Assembly (NCBI GenBank): GCA_004555855.1
Contig: SFJQ01000023.1
Coordinates: 1 to 18,261 of the forward strand
DNA length: 18,261 bases
Direction of reading: 5' to 3'
Source: [Eubacterium] saphenum
Lineage (GTDB): Bacteria > Bacillota > Clostridia > Oscillospirales > Ruminococcaceae
The translations under genes were made by a program, and so were the position numbers. Position 1 is the first letter of the stretch. Each line of letters starts with the position of its first letter. The notes beneath the pieces were generated by a model. It saw only the letters and a list, made by a program, of their open reading frames with translations. It did no database searches and was not told where the DNA came from. Shown here in pieces: positions 1-7,086 of the stretch.

Positions 1-96
1 GTCAAGATAGCGGTCAATCATATCTTCCTGTTCGTCCGCCAACAACAGCAGCGACAACAATTGCTTTTTGTTTTCTTTCAGCTCTTTTATCTCCAA
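1..96 (-). CDS. Partial N-terminus of a probable GNAT-family acetyltransferase
   Basis: Only the first 32 codons are in the window; the gene continues past base 1. I place the start at a TTG (96-94) because a GAGG ribosome binding site (107-104) sits 7 bases upstream. The peptide begins LEIKELKENKK and continues with LLLLADEQEDMIDRYLD. That acidic Leu-rich opening, with a DEQ-x-MIDRYL pattern, is what I recall from small clostridial GNAT N-acetyltransferases. The acetyl-CoA binding motif would lie outside the window, so the family is inferred from the N-terminus alone. It lies on the same strand downstream of ilvC and beyond the ilvC terminator hairpin, so it is probably a separate unit or a read-through gene. 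I see no good promoter directly upstream: a TTGACA at 118-113 lacks a matching -10. Confidence 0.55.
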   Translation of the reverse strand, partial: MEIKELKENKKQLLSLLLLADEQEDMIDRYLD

Positions 97-134
97 AACC
101 AAACCTCGTTTCTGTCAACAACCCGAATAACCGA

Positions 135-164
135 AAAGCCGCTCTCACGAAGAAAAGCGGCTTT
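135..164 (-). terminator. Intrinsic terminator of the ilvBNC operon
   Basis: A 9-bp perfect stem (135-143 pairs with 156-164, AAAGCCGCT/AGCGGCTTT) with a 12-nt loop starts 16 bases after the ilvC stop codon. On the minus strand the stem ends in TTTT. The U-run is short, so termination may be partial, which would let the acetyltransferase-like gene be read through. Confidence 0.75.
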
Positions 165-180
165 ATTATCGGAAAAGTTA

Positions 181-1200
181 TCAGTTGTTGATGAGCTTGT
201 CCTCTTCGTTGTTCCAGCTGTAGAGCTTGCGAACCTCTTCGCCAACCTTCTCGAGCTGGTGCTCAGCGTGGAGCTTTCTCATAGCCTTGAAGTGAGTCTG
301 CTTGCCGGCGTCGCTCATATCAAGCAGGAAGTCCTTTGCGAAAGTACCGTCCTGAATGTCCGCAAGAATCTTCTTCATGGTCTTCTTGGTTTCCTCGGTA
401 ACAATCTTCGGACCGGTGATGTAGTCGCCGTATTCAGCGGTGTTGGAGATGGAGTAACGCATTCCTGCGAAGCCGCTCTGGTAGATGAGGTCAACGATGA
501 GCTTCATCTCGTGAACGCACTCGAAGTATGCGTTTCTGGGGTCATAACCAGCCTCAACAAGCGTCTCAAAGCCTGCCTGCATAAGAGCGCAAACGCCGCC
601 GCAGAGAACTGCCTGCTCACCGAAGAGGTCGGTCTCGGTTTCAACTCTGAATGTGGTCTCGAGAACGCCTGCTCTTGCGCCGCCGATACCTGCGGAATAA
701 GCAAGTGCGAGGTCCTTTGCTCTGCCGGTGTAGTCCTGCTCAACAGCGATAAGGCAGGGAGTGCCCTTGCCAGCCTGGAACTCACTTCTTACAGTGTGAC
801 CGGGAGCCTTCGGAGCAATCATCGTAACGTCAACGTTTTTCGGAGGAACGATGCAGCCGAAATGAATGTTGAAGCCGTGTGCGAACATCAGCATATTGCC
901 TTCCTCGAGGTTCGGCTCGATGCTCTCCTTGTAGAGCTTTGCCTGAAGCTCATCATTAATCAGAATCATAATGATGTCAGCCTTCTTCGCAGCCTCAGCA
1001 GATGTGTAAACCTCAAAACCTGCAGCCTCAGCCTTCTTCCAGCTCTTGGAACCCTCGTAAAGACCGATAATTACGTGTACGCCGCTGTCCTTAAGGTTGA
1101 GCGCGTGTGCGTGTCCCTGCGAACCGTAACCGATAATCGCAACGGTCTTGCCGTCCAAAAGCGACAGATTGCAGTCTTCCAAATGATACAGATTAGCCAT
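181..1200 (-). CDS. ilvC: Ketol-acid reductoisomerase (class I)
   Basis: Isomerises and reduces 2-acetolactate (or 2-aceto-2-hydroxybutyrate) to the dihydroxyacid, the second common step of valine/leucine/isoleucine synthesis, in the cytoplasm with Mg2+ and a nicotinamide cofactor. The 339-residue length is that of short class I enzymes. Visible are the Rossmann motif GYGSQGHAHALNLKDSG (24-40), the catalytic-region His in FAHGFN (H108), PKAPGH (K131) and the metal-binding acidic residues of the knotted C-terminal domain (D191, E195, E227, E231). The cofactor loop reads GLYEGSKS (46-53), where most NADPH enzymes have Arg at the third position; this leaves cofactor preference open. The start is supported by AAGGAG about 10 bases upstream. 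It is the last gene of ilvB-ilvN-ilvC, 56 bases after ilvN. Confidence 0.97.
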   Translation of the reverse strand: MANLYHLEDCNLSLLDGKTVAIIGYGSQGHAHALNLKDSGVHVIIGLYEGSKSWKKAEAAGFEVYTSAEAAKKADIIMILINDELQAKLYKESIEPNLEEGNMLMFAHGFNIHFGCIVPPKNVDVTMIAPKAPGHTVRSEFQAGKGTPCLIAVEQDYTGRAKDLALAYSAGIGGARAGVLETTFRVETETDLFGEQAVLCGGVCALMQAGFETLVEAGYDPRNAYFECVHEMKLIVDLIYQSGFAGMRYSISNTAEYGDYITGPKIVTEETKKTMKKILADIQDGTFAKDFLLDMSDAGKQTHFKAMRKLHAEHQLEKVGEEVRKLYSWNNEEDKLINN

Positions 1201-1256
1201 TAGTAAAATCTCCTTTTATAATAATATTTGTAGCGCTTTTAAGCGTTGCGGACAAA

Positions 1257-1754
1257 TTAGTTTCTCACGGAAACAGCCTGTTCTCCCTTTTGAATTGCGA
1301 TTGTGCCCGTTCTCACGATTTCCTTTATGCCGTAAGGACGGAGCAGCTCCTCGAAATTGTTGAGATTCTGGGCGCTGTCGGAAATTTCGATTGTAATCGA
1401 ATTTGCCGAAATATCCGAAATCTTCCCGTGAGCAAGGTCGCAAATGCTGATAATCTCCGAGCGCTGTTTCGCCGAGCAGCTTACCTTAATCAGAATAAGC
1501 TCGCGCGAAACCATATTCTCGGGCGCAAGAGTCTTGACCTTGATTACATCAATCAGCTTGTTGAGCTGTTTTTCGATTTGTTCGAGCGTGTAGTGGCTGC
1601 CGTCGGCAACGATTGTAATTCTCGAAACGTTAACATCATCGGTTACACCAACCGCAAGGCTGTCGATATTAAAGCCGCGGCGCGCGAAAAGTCCCGCAAC
1701 TCGAGCCAGAACGCCCGCGTGGTTTTCAACCAGAACGGAAATTGTATGTTTCAT
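1257..1754 (-). CDS. ilvN: Acetolactate synthase small (regulatory) subunit
   Basis: Regulatory subunit of anabolic acetohydroxyacid synthase; it activates the large subunit and confers end-product (valine) inhibition. The 165 residues have the expected two-part layout. An N-terminal ACT domain starts MKHTISVLVENHAGVLARV and contains RRGFNIDSL, the typical effector-binding face. A C-terminal domain with RELILIKVSC at about 84-93 follows. The start is fixed by GGAGGTG, 5 bases upstream of the ATG. It begins 15 bases after the ilvB stop codon, so the two subunits are co-transcribed and probably translationally coupled. Presence of this subunit argues that the neighbouring ilvB is biosynthetic rather than a catabolic (AlsS-type) enzyme. 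The usual symbols ilvN and ilvH are interchangeable here. Confidence 0.95.
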   Translation of the reverse strand: MKHTISVLVENHAGVLARVAGLFARRGFNIDSLAVGVTDDVNVSRITIVADGSHYTLEQIEKQLNKLIDVIKVKTLAPENMVSRELILIKVSCSAKQRSEIISICDLAHGKISDISANSITIEISDSAQNLNNFEELLRPYGIKEIVRTGTIAIQKGEQAVSVRN

Positions 1755-1769
1755 ATACGCACCTCCGCC

Positions 1770-3407
1770 TTACAAAATCGTTTCGAGCAGCTCGGGAACC
1801 GCCACTTCGAGCAAAAACGGCTTATCCGAAGCGGTAAGTCTTTTTATTCCCTCGATAGCGCTCTCCTCGCTGTCAACGAGCATATTTTCAATGCCGTAAG
1901 CATCGGCAATTTTGGTGTAACTCGGGCTGCCGTCAAGCGAAACAGCGCACAGCCTGTTGCCGTAGTGATTGGTCTGATACTCGCGAACCATTCCGAGATA
2001 TTTATTTCTCATCACGATAACCTTAACTGCGATGTTGTGCTGAACGCAAGTCGCAAGCTCGGGCATTTCCATCTGGAACGAGCCGTCGCCGCAAACCGCG
2101 ATAACCTCGGCATTCGGCTCAGCCTGCTTCGCGCCCATAGCCGCAGGAAGCGAATAGCCCATCGTTCCCATACCGCCCGAGGTGAGCAAGCGCCCGTTTT
2201 TCAGCTCGATGTTCAGCGCTGTCCAGAACTGGTTTTCACCAACGTCCGCGACAACAATCGAACGATTGGGAAGATACTTGTTAAGCTCGCGGATAAACCA
2301 TTTCGGGTTGACAAAACCCTTTTCCACGGGCTTAATCGGCGCGTCGTGACGACTTTCGTCAAGCTGTTTTTTCCAGTCATCGTGACGCGGGAGCTTGTCG
2401 CTCTCGATAGTATCAACCTGCTTGAGAAGCTGCCCGAGAACCACGCTGATATCCCCGACAATCGGCACGCTCGTTTCAACGGTTTTTCCGATTTCCGCAG
2501 GGTCTATATCAATATGTACAACAGTCAGATTTTCATTTCTTGCAATAGCCGCGCTTGTTCTGTCGCTCAGACGCGCTCCGAGCAGAATAAGCGTGTCACA
2601 GTTATTTACCGCGCGCTTCGCCGAAACGCAGCCGTGCATTCCGAGCATACCGTAAAAAAGCGGGCTGTCGGTCGGCATCGCGCCAAGTCCCATAAGCGTT
2701 GAGATAACGGGAATGTCGAGCTTTTCCGCAAGATGTCTCATAAGCTCCGCGCCATTTCCCGTGAACAGACCGCCGCCCGCGATAATAAGCGGTTTTTCGG
2801 CGTTCATCATTGCAGTAACGGCTCTCTTTATCTGATAGCCGTTGCCCTTTGAACTCGGGCGATAGCTTCTGATATCAACGGTTTCGGGGTACTCGAAGTC
2901 AATCTCCGCCTTCTGAATATCGCACGGCACGTCAATCAGCACAGGACCTCTCCTGCCCGTACCCGCGATGTAAAACGCTCTCTTGAACACCTCGGCGGTG
3001 TCCTCGGGGCGCTTCAACAGGTAGCTGTGCTTGACGAACGGCTCCGCAGAACCCGTGATATCGGCTTCCTGAAAGACATCTCTGCCGATTTGGTCGGAAT
3101 TAACCTGTCCCGTGATGATAACCATCGGCACGGAATCCATATAAGCCGTAGCAATCGCCGTGATGAGGTTCAGCGCGCCGGGACCGCTTGTAGCAACGCA
3201 CACGGCGGGTTTTCCGGTAACTCTCGCATAGCCCGAAGCCGCGTGTCCCGCATTTACCTCGTGGCGCACGAGAATGTGATTTATATCGCTTTTGTACAGC
3301 TCATCGTAAAACGGACAGATTGCCGCTCCGGGATATCCGAAGATATCGGTAATTCCCTCAGCTTCAAGGCACTTTGTCATCGCCTTTGCGACTGTCATTC
3401 TTTCCAT
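1770..3407 (-). CDS. ilvB: Acetolactate synthase large (catalytic) subunit
   Basis: Thiamine-diphosphate and FAD enzyme that condenses two pyruvates, or pyruvate with 2-ketobutyrate, to start branched-chain amino acid synthesis. The 545 residues carry the three TPP-enzyme domains: an N-terminal PYR domain with the catalytic Glu in VRHEVNAGHAA (E50), a central FAD-binding domain, and a C-terminal PP domain with the ThDP motif GDGS (440-443) ending at the Asn in VMRNKYL (N468). The motif normally read GMVRQWQ is GMVREYQ, so Tyr477 replaces a Trp tied to substrate preference. I chose the ATG at 3407 because GGAG lies 8 bases upstream and the protein family starts there. A TTG at 3455 would add 16 residues but has no ribosome binding site and sits only about 23 bases from the predicted transcript start. 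First gene of the ilv operon. Confidence 0.95.
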   Translation of the reverse strand: MERMTVAKAMTKCLEAEGITDIFGYPGAAICPFYDELYKSDINHILVRHEVNAGHAASGYARVTGKPAVCVATSGPGALNLITAIATAYMDSVPMVIITGQVNSDQIGRDVFQEADITGSAEPFVKHSYLLKRPEDTAEVFKRAFYIAGTGRRGPVLIDVPCDIQKAEIDFEYPETVDIRSYRPSSKGNGYQIKRAVTAMMNAEKPLIIAGGGLFTGNGAELMRHLAEKLDIPVISTLMGLGAMPTDSPLFYGMLGMHGCVSAKRAVNNCDTLILLGARLSDRTSAAIARNENLTVVHIDIDPAEIGKTVETSVPIVGDISVVLGQLLKQVDTIESDKLPRHDDWKKQLDESRHDAPIKPVEKGFVNPKWFIRELNKYLPNRSIVVADVGENQFWTALNIELKNGRLLTSGGMGTMGYSLPAAMGAKQAEPNAEVIAVCGDGSFQMEMPELATCVQHNIAVKVIVMRNKYLGMVREYQTNHYGNRLCAVSLDGSPSYTKIADAYGIENMLVDSEESAIEGIKRLTASDKPFLLEVAVPELLETIL

Positions 3408-3484
3408 CGTCCACACTCCAACAATTCTATGTATAATACTAATCCAAAAGAGCAAAACTCGCTCAAAAATTTTTAACTCCCTTT

Positions 3485-3513
3485 ATTATAACAAATTCTT
3501 GTTTTTTTGTCAA
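3485..3513 (-). promoter_or_regulatory. Sigma-A promoter of ilvBNC
   Basis: On the minus strand a perfect -35 TTGACA (3513-3508) and a perfect -10 TATAAT (3490-3485) are separated by 17 bases. The predicted transcript starts near 3478, giving a leader of about 70 nt before ilvB. The leader has a small GAGC/GCTC stem but no T-box, no long leader peptide and no clear attenuator, so control is more likely by a DNA-binding repressor than by a leader RNA. Confidence 0.85.
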
Positions 3514-3533
3514 GAGCTATTTCAACATATTGT

Positions 3534-3564
3534 AAAAAAAGCAAGGGGAAACACAAGTTTCCCC
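3534..3564 (-). terminator. Intrinsic terminator of the M23 peptidase gene
   Basis: An 8-bp perfect stem (3545-3552 with 3557-3564, GGGGAAAC/GTTTCCCC) with a 4-nt loop lies 10 bases past the peptidase stop codon. On the minus strand it is followed by TTGC and seven T residues (3540-3534). It ends about 20 bases before the ilv -35 box and so isolates the two units. Confidence 0.88.
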
Positions 3565-3574
3565 CAAAATTTTA

Positions 3575-4954
3575 TCAATAATCGCTATACTCGTACTTAA
3601 ACGGGTCAACGCGATAGCCGTTTTCGCGAACCTCAAAGTGGAGGTGGTTGCCCGTAGACCAGCCCGTGCAGCCAACAAGACCGATTACATCGCCCCTCGT
3701 CACCTGCTGACCTTCGTGAACGAAAATCTGACGGCAATGCGCGTAAAGCGTGGAAACTCCGCCGCCGTGGTCAACAACTATGTAATTTCCCCAACCGCCG
3801 CCGCAGCCGCAGGAATAATACTTGCTGTAATCGTGCGGGCAGGTGTTGGAAACCTTGATAACCGTTCCCGACTGTACCGTGTAGATATTCGCGCTGCTTA
3901 TGGAAACGCCCGAGCCAACCACGTCAATTCCGCCGTGATTTCCGTTTCTCCACGGGTCATATCCGTAATATGTAGTAATTCTGTGGAACTGCGGGTCAAG
4001 AGGCCATCTGAAGCCGCTGCTGTAATCGCCCTGACTTCCCGTGCCGTTCTGCTGAGCCTGTCTGATAAGCTCCTGAAGCTCCCTGTCAAGCTCTTCCAGC
4101 TTATCGTTGGAAGCCGCGATATCATACTCCAGACCGTCAACCTTGTTCTTGAGCGACTCGTTCTGCGCCGCAAGACCGTAGAGATAGCTCTTCTGCTCGT
4201 TCGCATTCGACTCGAGCGAGGCTTTATCAGCCTCAAGCTCGCTCATCTCGCTCTCAAGCACTTCTTTTTGACTGCGAAGGTCCTTTTTGTCCTGTTCAAG
4301 GCTGTCAATATCCGCATTAAGCCGGTCAATCTGGCGTTCCTGCTCTTCAATGGAAGCCAGCAGCTTCTTCATAAATTTCAGATTCTGACCGCTTATATTC
4401 TCGACAACATCAGAATAAATGAAATAATTATACCAATCGTCCGAGCCGTTGACAATGGGAAGAGTGCCCGAATAATCGGTCATATAAAGCGCCCTGACAA
4501 GCTTTGCGAATTTCTGAAGGTTTAACTCGTTTTCCGCCTGCATTTCGGCGATTTCAACCTTCTTGTTCTCTATTTCCTGTTCCTTATCGGCAATCTTTTT
4601 CTCAACAGCATCAATCTCCAGCTTTTTCGCTTCAATGTCTTCCTGCTTTGCGATAATAAGCTGACCGTTGGCAACAATTTCCGAGTTTATGCCGTCAATC
4701 AAATCATTCGCGATATCCATTGCCTCTTCGTTGTCGGCAATATCACCGCCATACTTTTCGATTAGCTTCCTGCGCTCCTCGTTTTCCTTCTGAAGCTGGC
4801 TAATCTGGTCCTGAATGCTCTGCATCGACGAGCTTCCGTTTGCGTTTTTTCCAAGCTGTCCGTCCATCGGAACAACCATCAAAGCCGCCGCACAAACAAC
4901 AGCCCCAACCTTCGACAAGAACGAAGGCTTCTTCAGTTTTTTAATAATCCCCAT
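3575..4954 (-). CDS. Secreted coiled-coil M23-family murein hydrolase (EnvC/PcsB-like layout)
   Basis: Probable cell-wall peptidoglycan endopeptidase or amidase activator acting outside the membrane. The 459 residues show, in order: a basic N-terminus and hydrophobic signal segment (about 5-33); two long Glu/Lys/Gln-rich coiled-coil blocks (about 44-155 and 190-300) flanking a short globular piece (about 155-185, with SDDWYNYFIYS); a Gly/Ser/Gln linker (302-313); and a C-terminal LytM/M23 domain. All zinc and catalytic positions are present: HGGID (H340, D344), YAH (H406) and HLHFEV (H437, H439). An intact site suggests an active enzyme, unlike degenerate EnvC-type activators. A Cys/His-rich insert, CPHDYSKYYSCGCGGG (372-387), lies inside the domain. 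The ATG has GAGAGG 5 bases upstream. Single-gene unit with its own promoter and terminator; FtsEX-type control is only an analogy. Confidence 0.9.
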   Translation of the reverse strand: MGIIKKLKKPSFLSKVGAVVCAAALMVVPMDGQLGKNANGSSSMQSIQDQISQLQKENEERRKLIEKYGGDIADNEEAMDIANDLIDGINSEIVANGQLIIAKQEDIEAKKLEIDAVEKKIADKEQEIENKKVEIAEMQAENELNLQKFAKLVRALYMTDYSGTLPIVNGSDDWYNYFIYSDVVENISGQNLKFMKKLLASIEEQERQIDRLNADIDSLEQDKKDLRSQKEVLESEMSELEADKASLESNANEQKSYLYGLAAQNESLKNKVDGLEYDIAASNDKLEELDRELQELIRQAQQNGTGSQGDYSSGFRWPLDPQFHRITTYYGYDPWRNGNHGGIDVVGSGVSISSANIYTVQSGTVIKVSNTCPHDYSKYYSCGCGGGWGNYIVVDHGGGVSTLYAHCRQIFVHEGQQVTRGDVIGLVGCTGWSTGNHLHFEVRENGYRVDPFKYEYSDY

Positions 4955-4987
4955 AAAAACCTCTCTTTATACACGCTTGTCCTTCGC

Positions 4988-5021
4988 GGCGCACGGCTTT
5001 CCCCAAAGCCGGATTTGCGCC
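4988..5021 (-). promoter_or_regulatory. Strong 5'-UTR stem-loop ahead of the M23 peptidase gene
   Basis: The leader RNA can fold into a 13-bp stem: GGCGCA/TGCGCC (4988-4993 with 5016-5021) and CGGCTTT/AAAGCCG (4994-5000 with 5005-5011), with a 4-nt bulge on one side and a 4-base loop. It begins about 7 nt from the predicted transcript start and ends over 20 nt before the ribosome binding site. No U-run follows, so it is not a terminator. A role in mRNA 5'-end protection or regulation is inference. Confidence 0.55.
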
Positions 5022-5034
5022 GACATCTATCCTA

Positions 5035-5063
5035 ATTATACCTTTTTCGACAACTCTTGTCAA
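5035..5063 (-). promoter_or_regulatory. Sigma-A promoter of the M23 peptidase gene
   Basis: Perfect -35 TTGACA (5063-5058) and perfect -10 TATAAT (5040-5035) on the minus strand with a 17-base spacer. The predicted start is near 5028, leaving about 73 nt of leader before the ATG at 4954. It suggests strong constitutive expression, fitting a housekeeping cell-wall enzyme. Confidence 0.88.
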
Positions 5064-5293
5064 GGGTTTATGCGTAAAAAAACTATGAAAAAATCAGGGA
5101 ATTTATGCCAATGAAATTTTTCCTTCATAAAACTTGCAATTTTATTTGTGAAAGTGCAGTTTATTTTCTCATTTGCTTCATTTTAAAAATTTTAAAGCGC
5201 GTTTTTTTGTGAGTGTTTAACAATTTTTATTTATGTTAACTGTAAATTATAAACAAAACTTTGAAAAATTACTGAAAAAAATTAAAAAAAATC
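5064..5293. other. AT-rich divergent intergenic region, no gene seen
   Basis: With its flanking promoters this belongs to the 418-base gap between the M23 gene and gdhA. It is very AT-rich with runs of A and T. The only structure I can point to is an inverted repeat TTAACA/TGTTAA (5217-5222 and 5234-5239, 11-base spacer), 55 bases upstream of the gdhA -35 box, which could be an operator or chance in AT-rich DNA. No credible open reading frame or RNA gene is visible. Confidence 0.5.
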
Positions 5294-5322
5294 TTGCAAA
5301 TCTTCGGAGATTGTTGTATAAT
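5294..5322 (+). promoter_or_regulatory. Sigma-A promoter of gdhA
   Basis: -35 TTGCAA (5294-5299), 17-base spacer, perfect -10 TATAAT (5317-5322); predicted start near 5329, giving a leader of about 44 nt. The spacer contains a small dyad AATCT-TCGG-AGATT (5299-5312), a possible operator site overlapping the promoter. Confidence 0.82.
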
Positions 5323-5372
5323 CTTAAACGTAGGTCAAAGCACAATATTTTTTATCAGGAGGACTTGTTCAA

Positions 5373-6725
5373 ATGGCATTGAAAAATCAGTATCTTGCAG
5401 ATTTGCTTGAAAAGGTTAAGAAAAGAAATCCCGGCGAGCCCGAGTTCATTCAGGCTGTAACCGAGGTTTTTGAAACTCTCCAGCCCGTTGCAGAAAAGCG
5501 TCAGGACTTGGTTGACGCAGGCGTGTTCGAGAGAATTGTCGAGCCCGAAAGACAGATTATTTTCCGCGTTCCGTGGGTTGACGACAACGGTAAGGTTCAG
5601 GTTAACCGCGGCTTCCGTATCCAGTTCAACAGCGCAATCGGTCCCTACAAGGGCGGTATCAGACTTCACCCGTCTGTTTATATCGGTATCATCAAGTTCC
5701 TTGGCTTCGAGCAGATTTTCAAGAACTCCCTCACAACGCTTCCCATGGGCGGCGCAAAGGGCGGTTCCGACTTCGACCCCAAGGGCAAGAGCGATGGAGA
5801 GGTTATGCGCTTCTGCCAGAGCTTTATGACTGAGCTTTACAGACACGTTGGCGCTGACTGCGATGTTCCCGCAGGCGATATCGGTACAGGCGGACGTGAA
5901 ATCGGCTATATGTTCGGTCAGTACAAGAGAATTACCAACGAGTTCACCGGCGTTCTCACCGGTAAGGGACTCACCTACGGCGGCTCTCTTGCAAGAACTG
6001 AGGCTACCGGCTTCGGTCTTTGCTACTTCACCGATGAAATGCTCAAGGCTAACGGCAAGAGCTTCAACGGTCAGACCGTTATCATCTCCGGTTCGGGCAA
6101 CGTTGCTATCTACGCTACCAAGAAGGCAACTGAGCTTGGCGGCAAGGTTGTAACCGTTTCCGACTCCAACGGCTACATTTACGACCCCGATGGAATTGAC
6201 CTTGATGTTGTTAAGCAGATTAAGGAAGTTGAGCGCGGACGTATCAAGGAATACGTTGGCAGAACCGCTCACAAGAACGCTGAGTACCACGAGGGCAGCG
6301 TTTGGGGCGCAAAGATTAAGGCGGACATCGCTCTTCCGTGCGCTACCCAGAACGAAATCAACGGCGAATTTGCAAAGAACCTCGCTGAAAACGGCGTTTA
6401 TGCAGTAGCAGAGGGTGCAAATATGCCTTCTACTCCCGAGGCAATCGAGGTTTACTTTGCAAACAATATGCTCTACGGTCCCGCAAAGGCTGCAAACGCA
6501 GGCGGTGTTGCTACTTCCGGTCTTGAGATGAGCCAGAACTCCATTCGTTACAGCTGGACGTTCGAGGAAGTTGACCAGAAGCTCCACGGCATTATGCAGT
6601 CAATCTTCAAGGCTTGCGACGACGCTTCCAAGGAGTACGGTATGCCCGGAAACTATATGGCAGGCGCGAACATTGCCGGCTTCCTGAAGGTTGCCGAGGC
6701 AATGAAGGCTCAGGGCTGCGTTTAA
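5373..6725 (+). CDS. gdhA: Glutamate dehydrogenase (hexameric, probably NADP-linked)
   Basis: Reductive amination of 2-oxoglutarate with ammonia to glutamate; in anaerobic gut clostridia this is usually the main ammonia assimilation route. The 450 residues match the hexameric bacterial enzyme. The substrate-binding motif PYKGGIRLHP (K93), catalytic Lys in LPMGGAKGG (K129) and Asp in PAGDIGTGG (D169) are all present, followed by the Rossmann turn SGSGNVA (239-245). The second Rossmann strand ends VTVSDSNG, with Ser-Asp-Ser instead of an acidic Glu/Asp directly at its tip, a pattern I associate with NADP(H) or dual use; cofactor is therefore inferred. The ATG has a perfect AGGAGG 10 bases upstream. 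Transcribed alone from its own promoter, opposite to its neighbours, and closed by a strong terminator. Codon use is highly biased, which suggests high expression. Confidence 0.97.
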   Translation: MALKNQYLADLLEKVKKRNPGEPEFIQAVTEVFETLQPVAEKRQDLVDAGVFERIVEPERQIIFRVPWVDDNGKVQVNRGFRIQFNSAIGPYKGGIRLHPSVYIGIIKFLGFEQIFKNSLTTLPMGGAKGGSDFDPKGKSDGEVMRFCQSFMTELYRHVGADCDVPAGDIGTGGREIGYMFGQYKRITNEFTGVLTGKGLTYGGSLARTEATGFGLCYFTDEMLKANGKSFNGQTVIISGSGNVAIYATKKATELGGKVVTVSDSNGYIYDPDGIDLDVVKQIKEVERGRIKEYVGRTAHKNAEYHEGSVWGAKIKADIALPCATQNEINGEFAKNLAENGVYAVAEGANMPSTPEAIEVYFANNMLYGPAKAANAGGVATSGLEMSQNSIRYSWTFEEVDQKLHGIMQSIFKACDDASKEYGMPGNYMAGANIAGFLKVAEAMKAQGCV

Positions 6726-6748
6726 TCTTAACGTAATGCAATAATTCA

Positions 6749-6778
6749 AGCGGGGAACTTCGGTTCTCCGCTTTTTTT
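6749..6778 (+). terminator. Intrinsic terminator of gdhA
   Basis: A 10-bp stem (6749-6758 with 6763-6772, one G-T wobble) closed by a TTCG tetraloop and followed by seven T residues. It starts 23 bases past the gdhA stop codon. Textbook rho-independent terminator. Confidence 0.93.
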
Positions 6779-6980
6779 GCTCTGTATTCGGTTAGATAAC
6801 GAGAATTCTTGGCGGAAACCCCTTTGCGCATTTGACTTGTTTGCGCGGCTTTTCAATTTTGTCGGCTTCGAGCCGACAAAAATGTTGGAGGAAACCCCGA
6901 GGGGTTTCCCCCAACCCCTTTCCTCTGGGAGAAAAACTCTTGTTTTTCCCCCAGACCCCCTTTAGCGCTTTTGAACGCGT

Positions 6981-7040
6981 TTGCCGCGCTTCGCGCGGAG
7001 TAGCACGGCTTCGCCGCGAGTAGCGGCGCTTCGCGCCGAG
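6981..7040. repeat. Three 20-base tandem units, each a TTC-loop hairpin
   Basis: Units 6981-7000, 7001-7020 and 7021-7040 are each exactly 20 bases and end in GAG. The second and third begin TAGC. Each holds a GC stem with a TTC loop: CCGCGC/GCGCGG, CGGC/GCCG and CGGCGC/GCGCCG. The stem bases vary between units in a paired (compensating) way while loop and spacer are kept, which points to selection on, or templated copying of, the folded form. Confidence 0.75.
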
Positions 7041-7052
7041 TGCCTCCGGCGG

Positions 7053-7086
7053 CTTGAAACCTTTTTCTGAAGAAAAAGGTTTCAAG
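7053..7086. repeat. 34-base perfect inverted repeat
   Basis: CTTGAAACCTTTTTCT (7053-7068) is followed by GA and its exact reverse complement (7071-7086): a 16-bp perfect stem with a 2-base centre. It directly abuts the last hairpin of the block (7084-7102), which has a T-run on the plus strand and could act as a second barrier to gdhA read-through. Confidence 0.8.

Noticed and set aside
61..1203. Long plus-strand reading frame of 380 codons opposite ilvC
   Set aside because: It is the antisense shadow of a well-supported ilvC, has no ribosome binding site and its translation shows no recognisable family; strong codon bias keeps the opposite strand free of stops.
3408..3478. T-box or leucine leader-peptide attenuator before ilvB
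   Set aside because: The leader is only about 70 nt, has no T-box sequence, no run of Leu/Val/Ile codons and no terminator.
5217..5239. TTAACA/TGTTAA inverted repeat as a firm operator upstream of gdhA
   Set aside because: A 6-base dyad with an 11-base spacer in very AT-rich DNA can arise by chance; recorded only as a description of the intergenic region.
5355..6587. Minus-strand reading frame of 410 codons opposite gdhA
   Set aside because: Antisense shadow of gdhA, explained by biased codon use; low-complexity composition and no start signals.
6981..7040. Tandem 20-base units as a CRISPR array
   Set aside because: Units abut without unique spacers and there are no cas genes nearby.
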